A stretch of DNA of 64,000 nt from Chitinophagaceae bacterium (lineage in GTDB: Bacteria; Bacteroidota; Bacteroidia; Chitinophagales; Chitinophagaceae). The position numbers and the translations under genes were made by a program. Position 1 is the stretch's first letter. The number at the start of each line of letters is the position of its first letter. The stretch spans positions 1 to 64,000 of the forward strand of contig CAHJWK010000005.1 in NCBI GenBank assembly GCA_903642275.1, in the 5' to 3' direction. The notes below the pieces were generated by a model, which saw only the letters and a list, made by a program, of their open reading frames with translations, was not told the origin of the DNA and ran no database searches. Shown here in pieces: positions 35,242 through 43,752 of this stretch.

Positions 35242-36447
35242 TTATACCTTGTTACATAAATTAATTATAATTTTTGCTGCATTTGCTGATGCATTGCCGC
35301 CTGTAGAAAGCATACTTTTTAAGTCTTTATAATCCTTTTTAAGTTGCTGTTGCCTTGATTGATTATTCAAAAGTTCTGCTAATTCATTCTTTAGATTTTC
35401 AGCAGTAAGTTCGTATTGTATCAGTTCTTTTACAACAGGTCTGTCCATAATCAAATTAACAAGTGCTATATATTTTATTTTGATGAGCCGCTTTGCAATC
35501 TGATAACTTATGTTGCTGCCTTTGTAACAAACTACTTCAGGCACACCAAACAAAGCTGTTTCTAAAGTTGCTGTTCCGCTTGTAACTAAAGCCGCTTTTG
35601 ATTGCGCCAAAAGCCAATATGTTTTATTACATGCTGATGATACGTTTGTATAATACTGCAATAAGCCGGCATAAAATTCATCTTCTACTGAAGGTGCTTT
35701 TGCAAGCACAAACTGGTATTGCGGAAAAGCTTTGCTTACTTCAAGCATAACAGGCAATTTTTTTGTAATCTCTTGTTTGCGGCTGCCAGGAAGAAGTGCG
35801 ATTAAGTTTGCAGTTTTCGGTTTGTAGTTTTCAGTTAATGGTTGGCAGTCTATTGATGACTGATAATTTTCTAATGATTCACGATTCAGATTTGATGCTT
35901 TGTATTCTTCAATTACCTGTAACAACGGATGACCAACGTAATCAACATCCCAGTTCCATTTGTTTTTATAGTAATCTTTTTCAAACGGAAGAATAACAAT
36001 CATTTTATCAATCCACTTTTTCATTTTTGGCACGCGGCTTTCTTTCCACGCCCAAACTTGCGGAGAGATGTAGAAGACGGTTTTACAGTTGACTGTTAAC
36101 CGTTGACTATTGACTGATTTAGCTTTTAGCTTATATGCCCATTCTGCAATGCGTAAGTTGAAGCCTGGATAATCAATTAAGATTAAAACATCAGGACTAA
36201 AATGAAGTATGTCTTGTTTGCAAAATTTCAGGTTAGATAAAATGATTTTTAGGTTCATTACCACTTCAACAAAACCCATAAATGCCAAGGCTCGGTAGTG
36301 TTTAACCAATGTTGCACCTGTTGCCTGCATAAGATCACCACCCCAGCAACGGATGATTGAATTATTGTCAAGCTTTTGTAATTCTTTAATAAGATTGCTG
36401 CCATGCAAATCGCCGCTTGCTTCGCCTGCAATTATATAATACTTCAT
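35242..36447 (-). CDS. lpxB: Lipid-A-disaccharide synthase with two repeat-derived insertions
   Basis: LpxB joins UDP-diacylglucosamine and lipid X in lipid A synthesis at the inner membrane. Family marks are IIAGEASGDLHGSNLI at the start, MGFVEVV, DYPGFNLRIA, FYISPQVWAWKESRV, VGHPLL and LIALLPGSRKQEI. At 401 residues it is slightly longer than usual. The excess lies at two sites: about residues 104-122, between NLRIAEWA and TVFYISP, and about 184-214, between IEEYK and NLIALLPGS. Both are encoded by degenerate heptanucleotide tandem repeats, and both leave the conserved motifs intact. It is followed on the same strand by msrB. Confidence 0.93.
   Translation of the reverse strand: MKYYIIAGEASGDLHGSNLIKELQKLDNNSIIRCWGGDLMQATGATLVKHYRALAFMGFVEVVMNLKIILSNLKFCKQDILHFSPDVLILIDYPGFNLRIAEWAYKLKAKSVNSQRLTVNCKTVFYISPQVWAWKESRVPKMKKWIDKMIVILPFEKDYYKNKWNWDVDYVGHPLLQVIEEYKASNLNRESLENYQSSIDCQPLTENYKPKTANLIALLPGSRKQEITKKLPVMLEVSKAFPQYQFVLAKAPSVEDEFYAGLLQYYTNVSSACNKTYWLLAQSKAALVTSGTATLETALFGVPEVVCYKGSNISYQIAKRLIKIKYIALVNLIMDRPVVKELIQYELTAENLKNELAELLNNQSRQQQLKKDYKDLKSMLSTGGNASANAAKIIINLCNKV
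35807..35897. repeat. Degenerate 7-bp tandem repeat inside lpxB (13 units)
   Basis: The plus strand reads in register as 7-base units such as TTTGCAG, TTTTCGG, TTTGTAG, TTTTCAG, TTAATGG, TTGGCAG and ATGACTG. The later units are more decayed. The array encodes about residues 184-214 of LpxB, in the linker before the conserved ALLPGSRKQE motif, a region absent from ordinary LpxB proteins. Confidence 0.65.
36082..36137. repeat. Degenerate 7-bp tandem repeat inside lpxB (8 units)
   Basis: Units on the plus strand are TTTACAG, TTGACTG, TTAACCG, TTGACTA, TTGACTG, ATTTAGC, TTTTAGC and TTATATG. The first five are very close. The array encodes about residues 104-122 of LpxB (the SVNSQRLTVN stretch), just ahead of TVFYISPQVWAW. 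Confidence 0.7.
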
Positions 36448-36515
36448 AAACCCATAATCCCTAAAGGGAAATTTTGAAAGTGATTAACAGTAAAGGAAAG
36501 AAAGTTTTAGGAAGT

Positions 36516-36815
36516 TTAGATGTTATAATCTTTTTGTACAAGCTCATTATATTCAGGATGACGCTTAAGCCATGTTGTAATATATGGACAAAAAACAAGT
36601 ATTTTTCTTTGTTGTCGTTTTGCTGTTTCAAAAGCAAATTGTGCAAGCTTTGATGCTATGCCTTTACCTTCATAAGCTTCCGGCACTTCAGTATGCATTA
36701 AAGAAAGATTACCACTTTCCCAACGGTAACTGATAAAAGCAAAATCATTATCCAACGGTGTTTCAAAACGTTGCTCGTTTATGTTGTCTGTTATATGTAT
36801 TGAAGTATCATTCAT
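36516..36815 (-). CDS. Small GNAT-type acetyltransferase (YjdJ/CG type)
   Basis: The 99-residue product fits the short GCN5-related N-acetyltransferase family found alone in bacteria. It has the core MHTEVPEAYEGKGIASKLAQFAFETAKRQQ, with the CoA-binding YEGKGIASKL, and the ending VFCPYITTWLKRHPEYNELV. The length is usual for this family. The substrate is unknown. It lies between lpxB and a dispersed repeat. Confidence 0.82.
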   Translation of the reverse strand: MNDTSIHITDNINEQRFETPLDNDFAFISYRWESGNLSLMHTEVPEAYEGKGIASKLAQFAFETAKRQQRKILVFCPYITTWLKRHPEYNELVQKDYNI

Positions 36816-36871
36816 AATTATAATAAAATTATTGAGAAAATAACGTGCCGATACTTTATGGTAATTGTGAT

Positions 36872-37016
36872 GTTACAGATGAGTTATGTAATGCAGAGAA
36901 GCGGCGGCGGATAGAAGTGGATACCCCGCTGAAGCATGTGTGCTGGCCTTGTGGCGGAGTAGAAACGGATAGCCGCTACCAAAGCTGATTAATGTATTAA
37001 AGCTGGCCGCCCCAAA
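36872..37016. repeat. GC-rich dispersed repeat, copy 1 (about 145 bp)
   Basis: This segment matches the reverse complement of 43853-43988. Shared blocks include ACAGATG, GGATAGAAG, ATACCCCGCTGAAG, TTGTGGCGGAGTAG, ATAGCCG and GCCCCAAA, in the same order and with similar spacing. It is clearly richer in GC than its surroundings, has no supported ORF, and lies between the small GNAT gene and the membrane protein at 37019. Confidence 0.75.
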
Positions 37017-37018
37017 CA

Positions 37019-37312
37019 TTAAATAAACAATTTTAAAACGATAGCGCCGATGGCATAAAGGCACGAGATAAAAAAGATGCCTTTTGCAGTTTCATCGCGC
37101 TGTGTATTTAAATATATAGTGAGCAAGCCGACGTTTGCAAATAAAGAGAAGGTGGAAAGTGCGGAAAGTATGGTTCGGTTAGTGTAAATTATACCAAAAA
37201 AATCCCGAAGTGAATAGGTGGGATAAAACTTCCAGAAGTAATAAGTAAGCATGCCAAGAAGCGGTGCAAACAGTCCGAGCAGCGTACCAAATAAAAGTGA
37301 ATCGCGTTTCAA
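37019..37312 (-). CDS. Small membrane protein coupled to surE
   Basis: This 97-residue protein has three to four hydrophobic segments (about 8-27, 44-66 and 77-96) and a charged loop NTQRDETAKG. No family motif is recognised. Its start overlaps the end of surE by 4 bases on the same strand, so translation is probably coupled. The dispersed repeat begins 2 bases beyond its stop. Confidence 0.7.
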   Translation of the reverse strand: MKRDSLLFGTLLGLFAPLLGMLTYYFWKFYPTYSLRDFFGIIYTNRTILSALSTFSLFANVGLLTIYLNTQRDETAKGIFFISCLYAIGAIVLKLFI

Positions 37313-38106
37313 TTTTTGTGGATTAATGCTTTCTGCAATTTTGCTTTAAGTGTATAATTTGTAAGATCAAACTGAACCGGTACCACGCTTACATAATTAT
37401 TTTCCAGCGCCCACACATCTGTGTCTTTCCCTTTATCAAAGTTCAGAAATTCGCCGGTTAACCAATAATATTTTCTTCCGTTGGGGTCGCTGCGCTCATC
37501 AAAGCGTTCTTCATATTTTGCATATGCCTGCCTGCATATCTTCAAACCTTTCAGTTCATCTTTTTTTAGCGGCGGAATATTTACGTTCAGACAAAGATGC
37601 TTGTCTATTTTTTTGCCAAGCAACTGTTTTACCAACAGGTTTGCATAATAAGCTGCTCCGCTGAAATCTGCATTCATACTATAATCAAGCAAAGACAAAC
37701 CAACACTTGGAATACTTTCAATAGATGCTTCCAGCGCCGCGCTCATGGTACCTGAATAAATAACATTGATGGAATGATTAGCACCATGGTTAATGCCACT
37801 TAAACATATATCCGGTTTGCGGTGCAATACTTTATCAACGGCAAGCTTTACACAATCTACCGGTGTGCCGCTGCATTGATATGATTCAATATCTTGGAAT
37901 GTTTCTGTTTTTGTTAAGCGCAATGGGTATCCGATTGTTATAGCATGGCCCATTCCACTTTGAGGTTTATCCGGTGCAACAACTACTACCTTTCCCAAAT
38001 CTTTTACGGCTTCCGTTAATGCTTTAATGCCGGGCGCAGTTATGCCATCATCATTGGTAATAAGAATTATGGGTTCTTCTTTTTGTAAAGTTTTTGCTTT
38101 TGCCAT
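37309..38106 (-). CDS. surE: 5'/3'-nucleotidase SurE
   Basis: The SurE metal site is seen as ILITNDDGITAPGI (Asp19, Asp20) followed by the serine in VVAPDKPQSGMGHAIT and the Asn of LSGINHGANHSINVIYSGTM. The length of 265 residues is normal. SurE dephosphorylates nucleoside monophosphates and is a common stationary-phase survival protein in the cytoplasm. The upstream region also serves the divergent barrel-protein gene at 38257. Confidence 0.93.
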   Translation of the reverse strand: MAKAKTLQKEEPIILITNDDGITAPGIKALTEAVKDLGKVVVVAPDKPQSGMGHAITIGYPLRLTKTETFQDIESYQCSGTPVDCVKLAVDKVLHRKPDICLSGINHGANHSINVIYSGTMSAALEASIESIPSVGLSLLDYSMNADFSGAAYYANLLVKQLLGKKIDKHLCLNVNIPPLKKDELKGLKICRQAYAKYEERFDERSDPNGRKYYWLTGEFLNFDKGKDTDVWALENNYVSVVPVQFDLTNYTLKAKLQKALIHKN

Positions 38107-38256
38107 AAAAAGGCGTGCAAGATACAGAGAAGGTTTTTTGCGGGTTGATGCACTTCAATTATTAAAAACCTGTGAATTTGGTTTTTCTTTACTTTTAATT
38201 ACCAGCTTGCTAACATTATTCTTTTTAGAAAGGTTGTCACTTTAAAAAAACTTGTC

Positions 38257-38931
38257 ATGAAAAAAAATCTAACGTTATTATGCATTGCCGTATGCAGTTA
38301 CGGCATCGCCCAGGCTCAAATTGAAAATGGAACCATTTTAATTGGCGGTGAAATTTTCGTTTCCAATGTAAAAGATACTTACCCGCCAGGCTTTCAGAAT
38401 ACAAATGCCAAAGCAAATTATACGCAAATAAATATAACCCCGGGATTAGCTGTAAAAGACAACAGTGTTCTTGGTATAAATTTTAATTATACGTTTTCCA
38501 ATCAAACTAATGTTTATCTTGATGACCAATATGGAACTTTAAAAGAAAATAATTACAGCCCGGGATTGTTTTTCAGGCACTATAAAAAACTATTTAAAGA
38601 CTTTTATTTCTTTGGTGATGTTACCGGCAATTACATTTATGGAACACTAAGTTTAAAAGATACATCTGGCATTAAAACTGTATCCGGTAAAACAAACGGT
38701 GCCCAGATAGTGTTTACGCCTGGTTTTTCATACAAAGTATTTAAAAGATGGTTCATTGAATTATCTTTTCCTAATATTTTAGGTGCAGCATATCAATCTA
38801 CTAAAGTGAACGATATGCATGGCGTTTCTTCTGAAAAAAGATTTTTGTTTCTTTCTAATTTAAATGGAGTTTCCAGTGCCTTTTTAGGTGTTGGATTTAA
38901 ATATTTTATTCCGGGAAAAAAATCTGATTAG
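38257..38931 (+). CDS. Outer membrane beta-barrel protein
   Basis: The 224-residue product has a signal peptide (MKKNLTLLCIAVCSYGIAQAQ) and alternating amphipathic strands with many aromatic residues: YTQINITPGLAVKDN, LGINFNYTFSN, YSPGLFFRHYKKL. This fits a small outer membrane beta-barrel of about eight strands, but the last residues (YFIPGKKSD) are not the usual terminal Phe. The function is unknown. It is divergent from surE. Confidence 0.7.
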   Translation: MKKNLTLLCIAVCSYGIAQAQIENGTILIGGEIFVSNVKDTYPPGFQNTNAKANYTQINITPGLAVKDNSVLGINFNYTFSNQTNVYLDDQYGTLKENNYSPGLFFRHYKKLFKDFYFFGDVTGNYIYGTLSLKDTSGIKTVSGKTNGAQIVFTPGFSYKVFKRWFIELSFPNILGAAYQSTKVNDMHGVSSEKRFLFLSNLNGVSSAFLGVGFKYFIPGKKSD

Positions 38932-39041
38932 CGTACTTTACCAGATTTCATTATTCAATCTTCGCTGCATAGCCATCATGTTTGTAAATATGCAGGCTAC
39001 TTAAAACTTTTTCTTGAAAGAAATAAACTGAATCGTTGATA

Positions 39042-40187
39042 TCAAAACCCTTTCAGCACTTCTCTTGCAATAACAATCTTTTGAATCTCTGATGTGCCTT
39101 CACCAATGGTACACAGCTTGGCATCGCGGTAAAATTTTTCAACGGGAAAGTCTTTTGTATAACCATTGCCGCCAAATATCTGCACGGCTTCAGTTGCAAC
39201 TTTCACAGCTACTTCGCTGGCATAATATTTTGCCATTGCCGCTTCGCGGCTTACATTTTTATGTTGATTCTTTAAATCGCAGGCACGCAGGGTTAACAGG
39301 TCAGCCGCATCAATTTCAGTTGCCATATCAGCCAGCTTAAAACTAATACCCTGGAAATTTGCAATCGGCTGATCAAACTGGTAACGTTCCTTGCTATAAT
39401 GTGCGGCAGCTTCAAATGCACCTTTTGCAATACCGAGAGAAAGAGAAGCAATTGAAATCCTGCCGCCATCCAGCACTTTCATAGATTGTTTAAAGCCATC
39501 GCCCACTTCACCCAACCGGTTCTCATCCGGGATGATGCAATTGTCAAAAATCATCTCTGCGGTTTCACTTGCCCGCATGCCCAGCTTGTTTTCTTTTTTG
39601 CCGGCAGTAAAACCCGGCGTTCCTCTTTCAACAATAAATGCCGTTGCATTATTTTTTGCTTTTGCCTCACCTGTGCGTGCAATTACCACGGCAACATCAC
39701 CGCTTTTACCGTGTGTTATCCATGATTTTGTTCCGTTTAAAACCCATTCATCATTATTCTTTTTAGCAACGCATTTCATGTTGCCTGCATCACTGCCGGT
39801 GTTGGGTTCAGTCAGTCCCCAGGCACCAAGCCACTCTGCCGTTGCAAGCTTAGGTAAATATTTTTGCTTCTGTTCATTATTACCAAAACTTAAAATATGG
39901 CCAACGCATAATGAGTTATGCGCCGCAACACTTAGCCCGATTGAGCCGCATATTTTTGAAATGCTTTCAATAATAGTTTTGTATTCAAAATAACTTAAGC
40001 CTGAGCCGCCATATTCTTCAGGCACCAGAACACCCATAAAACCCATCTCACCCATTTGCTTAAACAGTTCTATCGGAAAATGCTGCGCTTCATCCCATTC
40101 CATTACATGCGGCTTAATATTTTGTATGACGAAATCACTGGCAGTTTTGGTTATTTGTTCTGTAATCTCCGCACTATTTATATTCAT
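39042..40187 (-). CDS. Acyl-CoA dehydrogenase
   Basis: This 381-residue flavoenzyme catalyses the first step of fatty acid or branched-chain acyl-CoA beta-oxidation. Family signatures are [15 protein letters not shown] (FAD/substrate loop), [21 protein letters not shown], and the C-terminal [17 protein letters not shown] with Glu363 as the expected catalytic base. [18 protein letters not shown] and QIFGGNGY complete the fold. The gene starts 3 bases from a perfect 14-bp palindrome, which suggests direct control by a TetR-type regulator. An electron-transferring flavoprotein would be the acceptor; none is encoded here. Confidence 0.92.
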   Translation of the reverse strand: MNINSAEITEQITKTASDFVIQNIKPHVMEWDEAQHFPIELFKQMGEMGFMGVLVPEEYGGSGLSYFEYKTIIESISKICGSIGLSVAAHNSLCVGHILSFGNNEQKQKYLPKLATAEWLGAWGLTEPNTGSDAGNMKCVAKKNNDEWVLNGTKSWITHGKSGDVAVVIARTGEAKAKNNATAFIVERGTPGFTAGKKENKLGMRASETAEMIFDNCIIPDENRLGEVGDGFKQSMKVLDGGRISIASLSLGIAKGAFEAAAHYSKERYQFDQPIANFQGISFKLADMATEIDAADLLTLRACDLKNQHKNVSREAAMAKYYASEVAVKVATEAVQIFGGNGYTKDFPVEKFYRDAKLCTIGEGTSEIQKIVIAREVLKGF

Positions 40188-40190
40188 AAA

Positions 40191-40204
40191 CTAACGTACG
40201 TTAG
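40191..40204. promoter_or_regulatory. Perfect 14-bp palindrome CTAACGTACGTTAG, TetR-like operator
   Basis: CTAACGTACGTTAG is a perfect palindrome placed 3 bases upstream of the acyl-CoA dehydrogenase start codon. Palindromes of the ACGTACGT kind are common operators of TetR/FadR-type repressors that sense acyl-CoA. Its place at the start could block transcription or initiation. No regulator gene is adjacent. Confidence 0.55.
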
Positions 40205-40247
40205 CAGGCAAATGTAAGTTCTAAATCCTAAAGAACTTGCATTAAGA

Positions 40248-40976
40248 TTATTTTAAAATAAGATATGGACGAATCAATTTAAAAGTACTGTCACCTAAAC
40301 CATAGGTTTTCTTTACATCATCAACTGATTTAAATCCACCCATACTGTTCCTGTATTTTACAATCCTGTTGCTAATTACATCGCCAATGCCGGGCAGGGT
40401 TTTCCATTCTTCAGCAGTTGCAGTATTTATATTTATTGTATGGTAAGTGTCTGATGCTGATGCCGGCTTAGAAGATGTTTCCTTCTCTTCATACTTATAA
40501 TCTCTGTTTTTTGCGATTGCAGCAATTTTTATATATGGTATTAACTTTTCCGCATCAGTTGCAGATAAGCCATAAATTTTTTTGATGTCCTGCGGGGTTT
40601 TAAAATAACCACCTTTACTTCTGTAGCTGATAATAGTATGTGTCACTTTATTGCTCAGGCCAAGTTGCTTAAAGCCATCTTCATCTAAAGTATTTGGGTC
40701 AAACTGAAATAATTTTGTTGTGGTTTTTGTTTGATGAACAGTATCTGAAGATGGAATGCTATCGCTATAAGCATTGCTGTGATTGTATTCAGGATGTTGC
40801 TGCTGGTATTTATCTAACTGTTGCTGCAGGTTTTCATCAATGCTTAACTCAAGTTTTTTTGCCGGGAAAAATAAGGGCAACGCAATTACTACTGCAACAA
40901 TTAAGAGTAATATAAAAACTGCAGTTCGCTCTTTTTTTGAAAAGACAAAATATTCTTTCCATCCACCCTTAGCCAT
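40248..40976 (-). CDS. ComEA-like helix-hairpin-helix membrane protein
   Basis: The protein has one membrane segment near its N-terminus (about 21-40 of the chosen start) and a Gln/Ser-rich linker. Two HhH modules follow in the C-terminal two-thirds. One is FDPNTLDEDGFKQLGLS with KGGYFKTPQDIKKIYGLS. The second is ININTATAEEWKTLPGIGD with MGGFKSVDDVKKTYGLG. This pattern suits ComEA-type DNA-binding proteins anchored in the inner membrane and used in DNA uptake. An upstream ATG at 41006 would add 10 residues and overlap the neighbour; I prefer the start at 40976 (MAKGGWKEYF). It is distal to the PhnP-type gene. Confidence 0.8.
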   Translation of the reverse strand: MAKGGWKEYFVFSKKERTAVFILLLIVAVVIALPLFFPAKKLELSIDENLQQQLDKYQQQHPEYNHSNAYSDSIPSSDTVHQTKTTTKLFQFDPNTLDEDGFKQLGLSNKVTHTIISYRSKGGYFKTPQDIKKIYGLSATDAEKLIPYIKIAAIAKNRDYKYEEKETSSKPASASDTYHTININTATAEEWKTLPGIGDVISNRIVKYRNSMGGFKSVDDVKKTYGLGDSTFKLIRPYLILK

Positions 40977-41002
40977 ACATTCAATATTGATGTAAGCAAA
41001 AG

Positions 41003-41779
41003 TCATATACTGATTTGTAATCCGTCGTAAGCAAGATGAAAACCAGGCGGCAAATTTTTATCTACAAATTCCTGCAAACCTAACTGGTGACTGATATGCG
41101 TAAAATACGCCTGTTGCACATTAAGCTCACTCGCCAGTTCAATCGCTTCCTTTAATGTAAAATGCGAAACATGATGTTCATTTCTCAAAGCATTCAGCAC
41201 AAGCACTTTTGAACCTTTGATAATTTTTTTTACCGGCTCATCAATTCTGTTTGCATCTGTAATATAAGTAAAATCTTTAAACCTGAAACCATATACCGGC
41301 ATTTTATGATGCCACACCGTAAATGGCTGCACAGGAACATCGCCTATAACAAATGGTGTCTCATTAATAACGTGCAATTCTATTTGCGGAATGCCGGGAT
41401 ATTTTTTATCAGCAAACACATAAGCAAATTCTGTTTTCAAAGCTTCAGCCGTAAGCGCATTTGCATAAACATCCATTGGCTTTTGCTGAAAGAAATTATA
41501 AGCGCGCACATCATCAAGCCCGGCAATATGGTCTTTATGCGGATGCGTGAACAACACTGCATCCAGTTTTGTGTTGTCAATACGCAACATCTGGTAACGA
41601 AAATCCGGTGTAGTATCAACAACAATAGTTGTAGTGGCTGATTGTATGAGAATGCTTGTTCTTAAACGCTTGTTTTTTATATCAGTTGAATGACAAACTG
41701 CACATGGACAGGCAATCATCGGAATGCCGGTGCTGGTGCCGGTGCCAAGAAATGTAATGCGTAAATCAGGAGATGCCAC
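41003..41779 (-). CDS. PhnP-type metallo-beta-lactamase fold phosphodiesterase
   Basis: The metal-binding motif THPHKDHIAGLDD (His79, His81, Asp83, His84) marks the metallo-beta-lactamase fold. TDANRI and FTHISHQLG give further ligands. The N-terminal cysteine set CPCAVC (Cys24, Cys26, Cys29) is the structural zinc site seen in PhnP cyclic phosphodiesterases, which supports that branch over tRNase Z. No phosphonate genes are nearby, so the substrate may be another cyclic phosphodiester. The length of 258 residues is normal. Confidence 0.82.
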   Translation of the reverse strand: MASPDLRITFLGTGTSTGIPMIACPCAVCHSTDIKNKRLRTSILIQSATTTIVVDTTPDFRYQMLRIDNTKLDAVLFTHPHKDHIAGLDDVRAYNFFQQKPMDVYANALTAEALKTEFAYVFADKKYPGIPQIELHVINETPFVIGDVPVQPFTVWHHKMPVYGFRFKDFTYITDANRIDEPVKKIIKGSKVLVLNALRNEHHVSHFTLKEAIELASELNVQQAYFTHISHQLGLQEFVDKNLPPGFHLAYDGLQISI

Positions 41780-41814
41780 GAAGCAAATCTACTATATCAG
41801 CCGAAGTATAAATG

Positions 41815-42096
41815 TCAAAATTGCAAAATGGTTTGCTTGTCTTTTTCTTTGATTGATTCAAATAATTTCTGGCTTTCAAGTGTAAGTTTATCAAAATCAA
41901 TTCTAACCTGCGGAATTAAATCGAGCAATGTATTTATCCTGCCTTCCGTATCTAAAAACTTATTGAGCACCACAATTTTTTTTTGCTCAAGCAAACACCA
42001 GCCGCTTTGAAATGTGCCACGTTCATAACGAATGACATAGCTACTCTCAGTTAAAATGTGTTCCAGCTTATCTAATGAAACCTGTGTTAATTTCAT
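41815..42096 (-). CDS. Conserved small protein of unknown function
   Basis: This 93-residue protein begins MKLTQVSLDKLEHILTESSYVIRYERGTFQ and is mostly alpha/beta with no signal peptide. Similar short proteins with this start and a basic RYE-x-G motif are, from memory, widespread in Bacteroidota, but they have no assigned function. The gene is upstream of the PhnP-type gene, with 35 bases between them and the same direction. Confidence 0.7.
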   Translation of the reverse strand: MKLTQVSLDKLEHILTESSYVIRYERGTFQSGWCLLEQKKIVVLNKFLDTEGRINTLLDLIPQVRIDFDKLTLESQKLFESIKEKDKQTILQF

Positions 42097-42455
42097 TTTT
42101 CAAAATTAGAACAGTTGTTAAAAGTTGTATATAATATTTTCCACAATAGCATTCGTAAAAAAAACAGTAACTAACATTTGTATGTATTGAAAAAAGAGCA
42201 TTACTTTGTTACTATGTTTTGATGATATTAGTCAATTCGGTTGCTTGCTCATAACAATCCTGTTGGTTCCCCAACGGGATTTTTTTATAATTATTGACAC
42301 AGTATTCGCATAAATGCTAATGATTTGCGGATGGCGTTTTTGTAGTTGCTGCTAAAAACTAAAGGATTGATAGTAATCGTGCGGGCATAAACCAGGGCAT
42401 TGAGGTTTCATCTTACAGGTATAATTTTTACTATTTTGCGTTGAAACATTAACCA
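42097..42455. other. Gene-free gap with an orphan hairpin terminator
   Basis: These 359 bases hold no supported gene. They contain a strong terminator-like stem-loop on the plus strand at 42256-42286, with no plus-strand gene ahead of it for more than 10 kb of uninterrupted minus-strand genes apart from one small barrel gene. They also hold a short segment (42376-42408) similar to 46865-46898. A small RNA ending at the hairpin is possible. Confidence 0.45.
42256..42286 (+). terminator. Intrinsic terminator without an upstream gene
   Basis: AATCCTGTTGG pairs with CCAACGGGATT (one G-U type mismatch) across the loop TTCC, followed directly by seven Ts. It has the form of a rho-independent terminator on the plus strand. 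The nearest upstream gene is on the minus strand and points away. Confidence 0.65.
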
Positions 42456-43154
42456 GTGCAGCTCAAATCAAATAAACCGCAAGTCGCAGGCATTTTTATT
42501 TGGGTTATACTACTAATTATAGCAGAAGTAATATCCGCACTGATGTATGGCAACTCAGGTAAAAACTCTGCTGAATTTGAGAAATCAATTCTCATTTCAA
42601 GGTTATTGTTTTGGCTTGTTTTATTGGTCATGTTTGTATATGCTGCCAGGATTGAAAAGCAACCTTTATTGTTGTACAAAGGAGTAAAAAGAAATTTTAT
42701 TTTTTACACTTTGTCTGTGCTTGCAATATTTGCAATTGCGATAATTATGGTAACAGTTTTAGGTGTACTCGTAAAAGCGGCAGGTTTACACCCACGGCAG
42801 AGTGACAGGTATTTGCTGCTGATACAAATATTAAAAAGCAACACGCTGCTTTTAATTTTTACAGCAATAACTGCGGGTATTGTGGAAGAATTATTGTTTA
42901 GAGGGTATCTGCTTTCACGGTTACAACTGTTCTTTAAAAACAGTTATGTTCCCGTAATTATTTCCTCTGTTGTTTTTGGGTTATTTCATATTGGCTACGG
43001 AACGGTATTAAATGTTATCGGGCCGGTATTGTTAGGTGTTTTATTTGCGCTTTATTATAACCGTTATAAAAATATTATACCTGTTATTATCGCTCATTCT
43101 TTATATGATCTTGTTATCATTTTAATATCTGCTCATACGCTTGCTCATAAATAA
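42456..43154 (+). CDS. CPBP family intramembrane metalloprotease
   Basis: This 232-residue multi-pass protein carries the CPBP/Abi motifs: EELLFRG (Glu144, Glu145, Arg149), FGLFHIGYG (His178) and IIAHSLYDL (His214). They correspond to the Rce1-type intramembrane protease active site. About six membrane helices are seen. The chosen start is GTG, since no in-frame ATG precedes the first helix. Members process prenylated peptides, bacteriocin-related proteins or signal proteins. The substrate is unknown. Confidence 0.85.
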   Translation: MQLKSNKPQVAGIFIWVILLIIAEVISALMYGNSGKNSAEFEKSILISRLLFWLVLLVMFVYAARIEKQPLLLYKGVKRNFIFYTLSVLAIFAIAIIMVTVLGVLVKAAGLHPRQSDRYLLLIQILKSNTLLLIFTAITAGIVEELLFRGYLLSRLQLFFKNSYVPVIISSVVFGLFHIGYGTVLNVIGPVLLGVLFALYYNRYKNIIPVIIAHSLYDLVIILISAHTLAHK

Positions 43155-43212
43155 ACACCAAAGCATTGAATGTATGTTTAAAGCTTCATTCATTTGGTTA
43201 TAGGTGCTCATA

Positions 43213-43752
43213 TTAAGTGCCTGTGTTGGTTAAAATTAATTTAAGCGCATCTGCAATCTTGCCTTGTTTATCTGCATCTATCTGAAACAGACCCAAGTGT
43301 TTGCCACGCAAAGAAAGTTTAACAGCAGTTGCGTTTTGCGCAAGCAGTTTACTGTAACATGCTTTGCTGAAGTAATAAGTAATAGCATGTCTTTGAATGC
43401 CTCCCGATGTATAACTTAACTGCCCGGCGTATAACCCGGAACAAACCTGTTTGTCTTTAAGTAATATCTCGCAAAAGCCGGTTGATGTATCTGCAATGCT
43501 TTTTGCATCGTTTGCAGCAGGCACACTAAAAGTGAGATAAAGGGTATCAATAATTTTATTATCTGTTTCGTGGAATGCTGTAAACGCTAAGCTGTTCCCG
43601 GTTAAGGCATTGTAATCTGTTGTGGTGGTTTCAATATGACTGAACGGGTCTTTATCATGATATACAATTCTTTGGGCACTTACTTTAAGTGCAAATATTA
43701 ATACAGCAAGAAAACAAAACAGGTAGCGCAAAAAATTTTTGTTGTTGTACAT
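43213..43752 (-). CDS. Secreted protein of unknown function
   Basis: A start at 43752 (MYNNKNFLRYLFCFLAVLIF) gives a clean signal peptide cleaved near ALKVSAQ. A longer ORF from 43815 would add a second hydrophobic stretch and looks less likely. The mature part of about 150 residues is beta-rich and holds three cysteines (GFCEILL, QVCSGLY, KACYSKL), perhaps disulfide-bonded. No family is recognised. It is convergent with the CPBP gene. Confidence 0.6.
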   Translation of the reverse strand: MYNNKNFLRYLFCFLAVLIFALKVSAQRIVYHDKDPFSHIETTTTDYNALTGNSLAFTAFHETDNKIIDTLYLTFSVPAANDAKSIADTSTGFCEILLKDKQVCSGLYAGQLSYTSGGIQRHAITYYFSKACYSKLLAQNATAVKLSLRGKHLGLFQIDADKQGKIADALKLILTNTGT

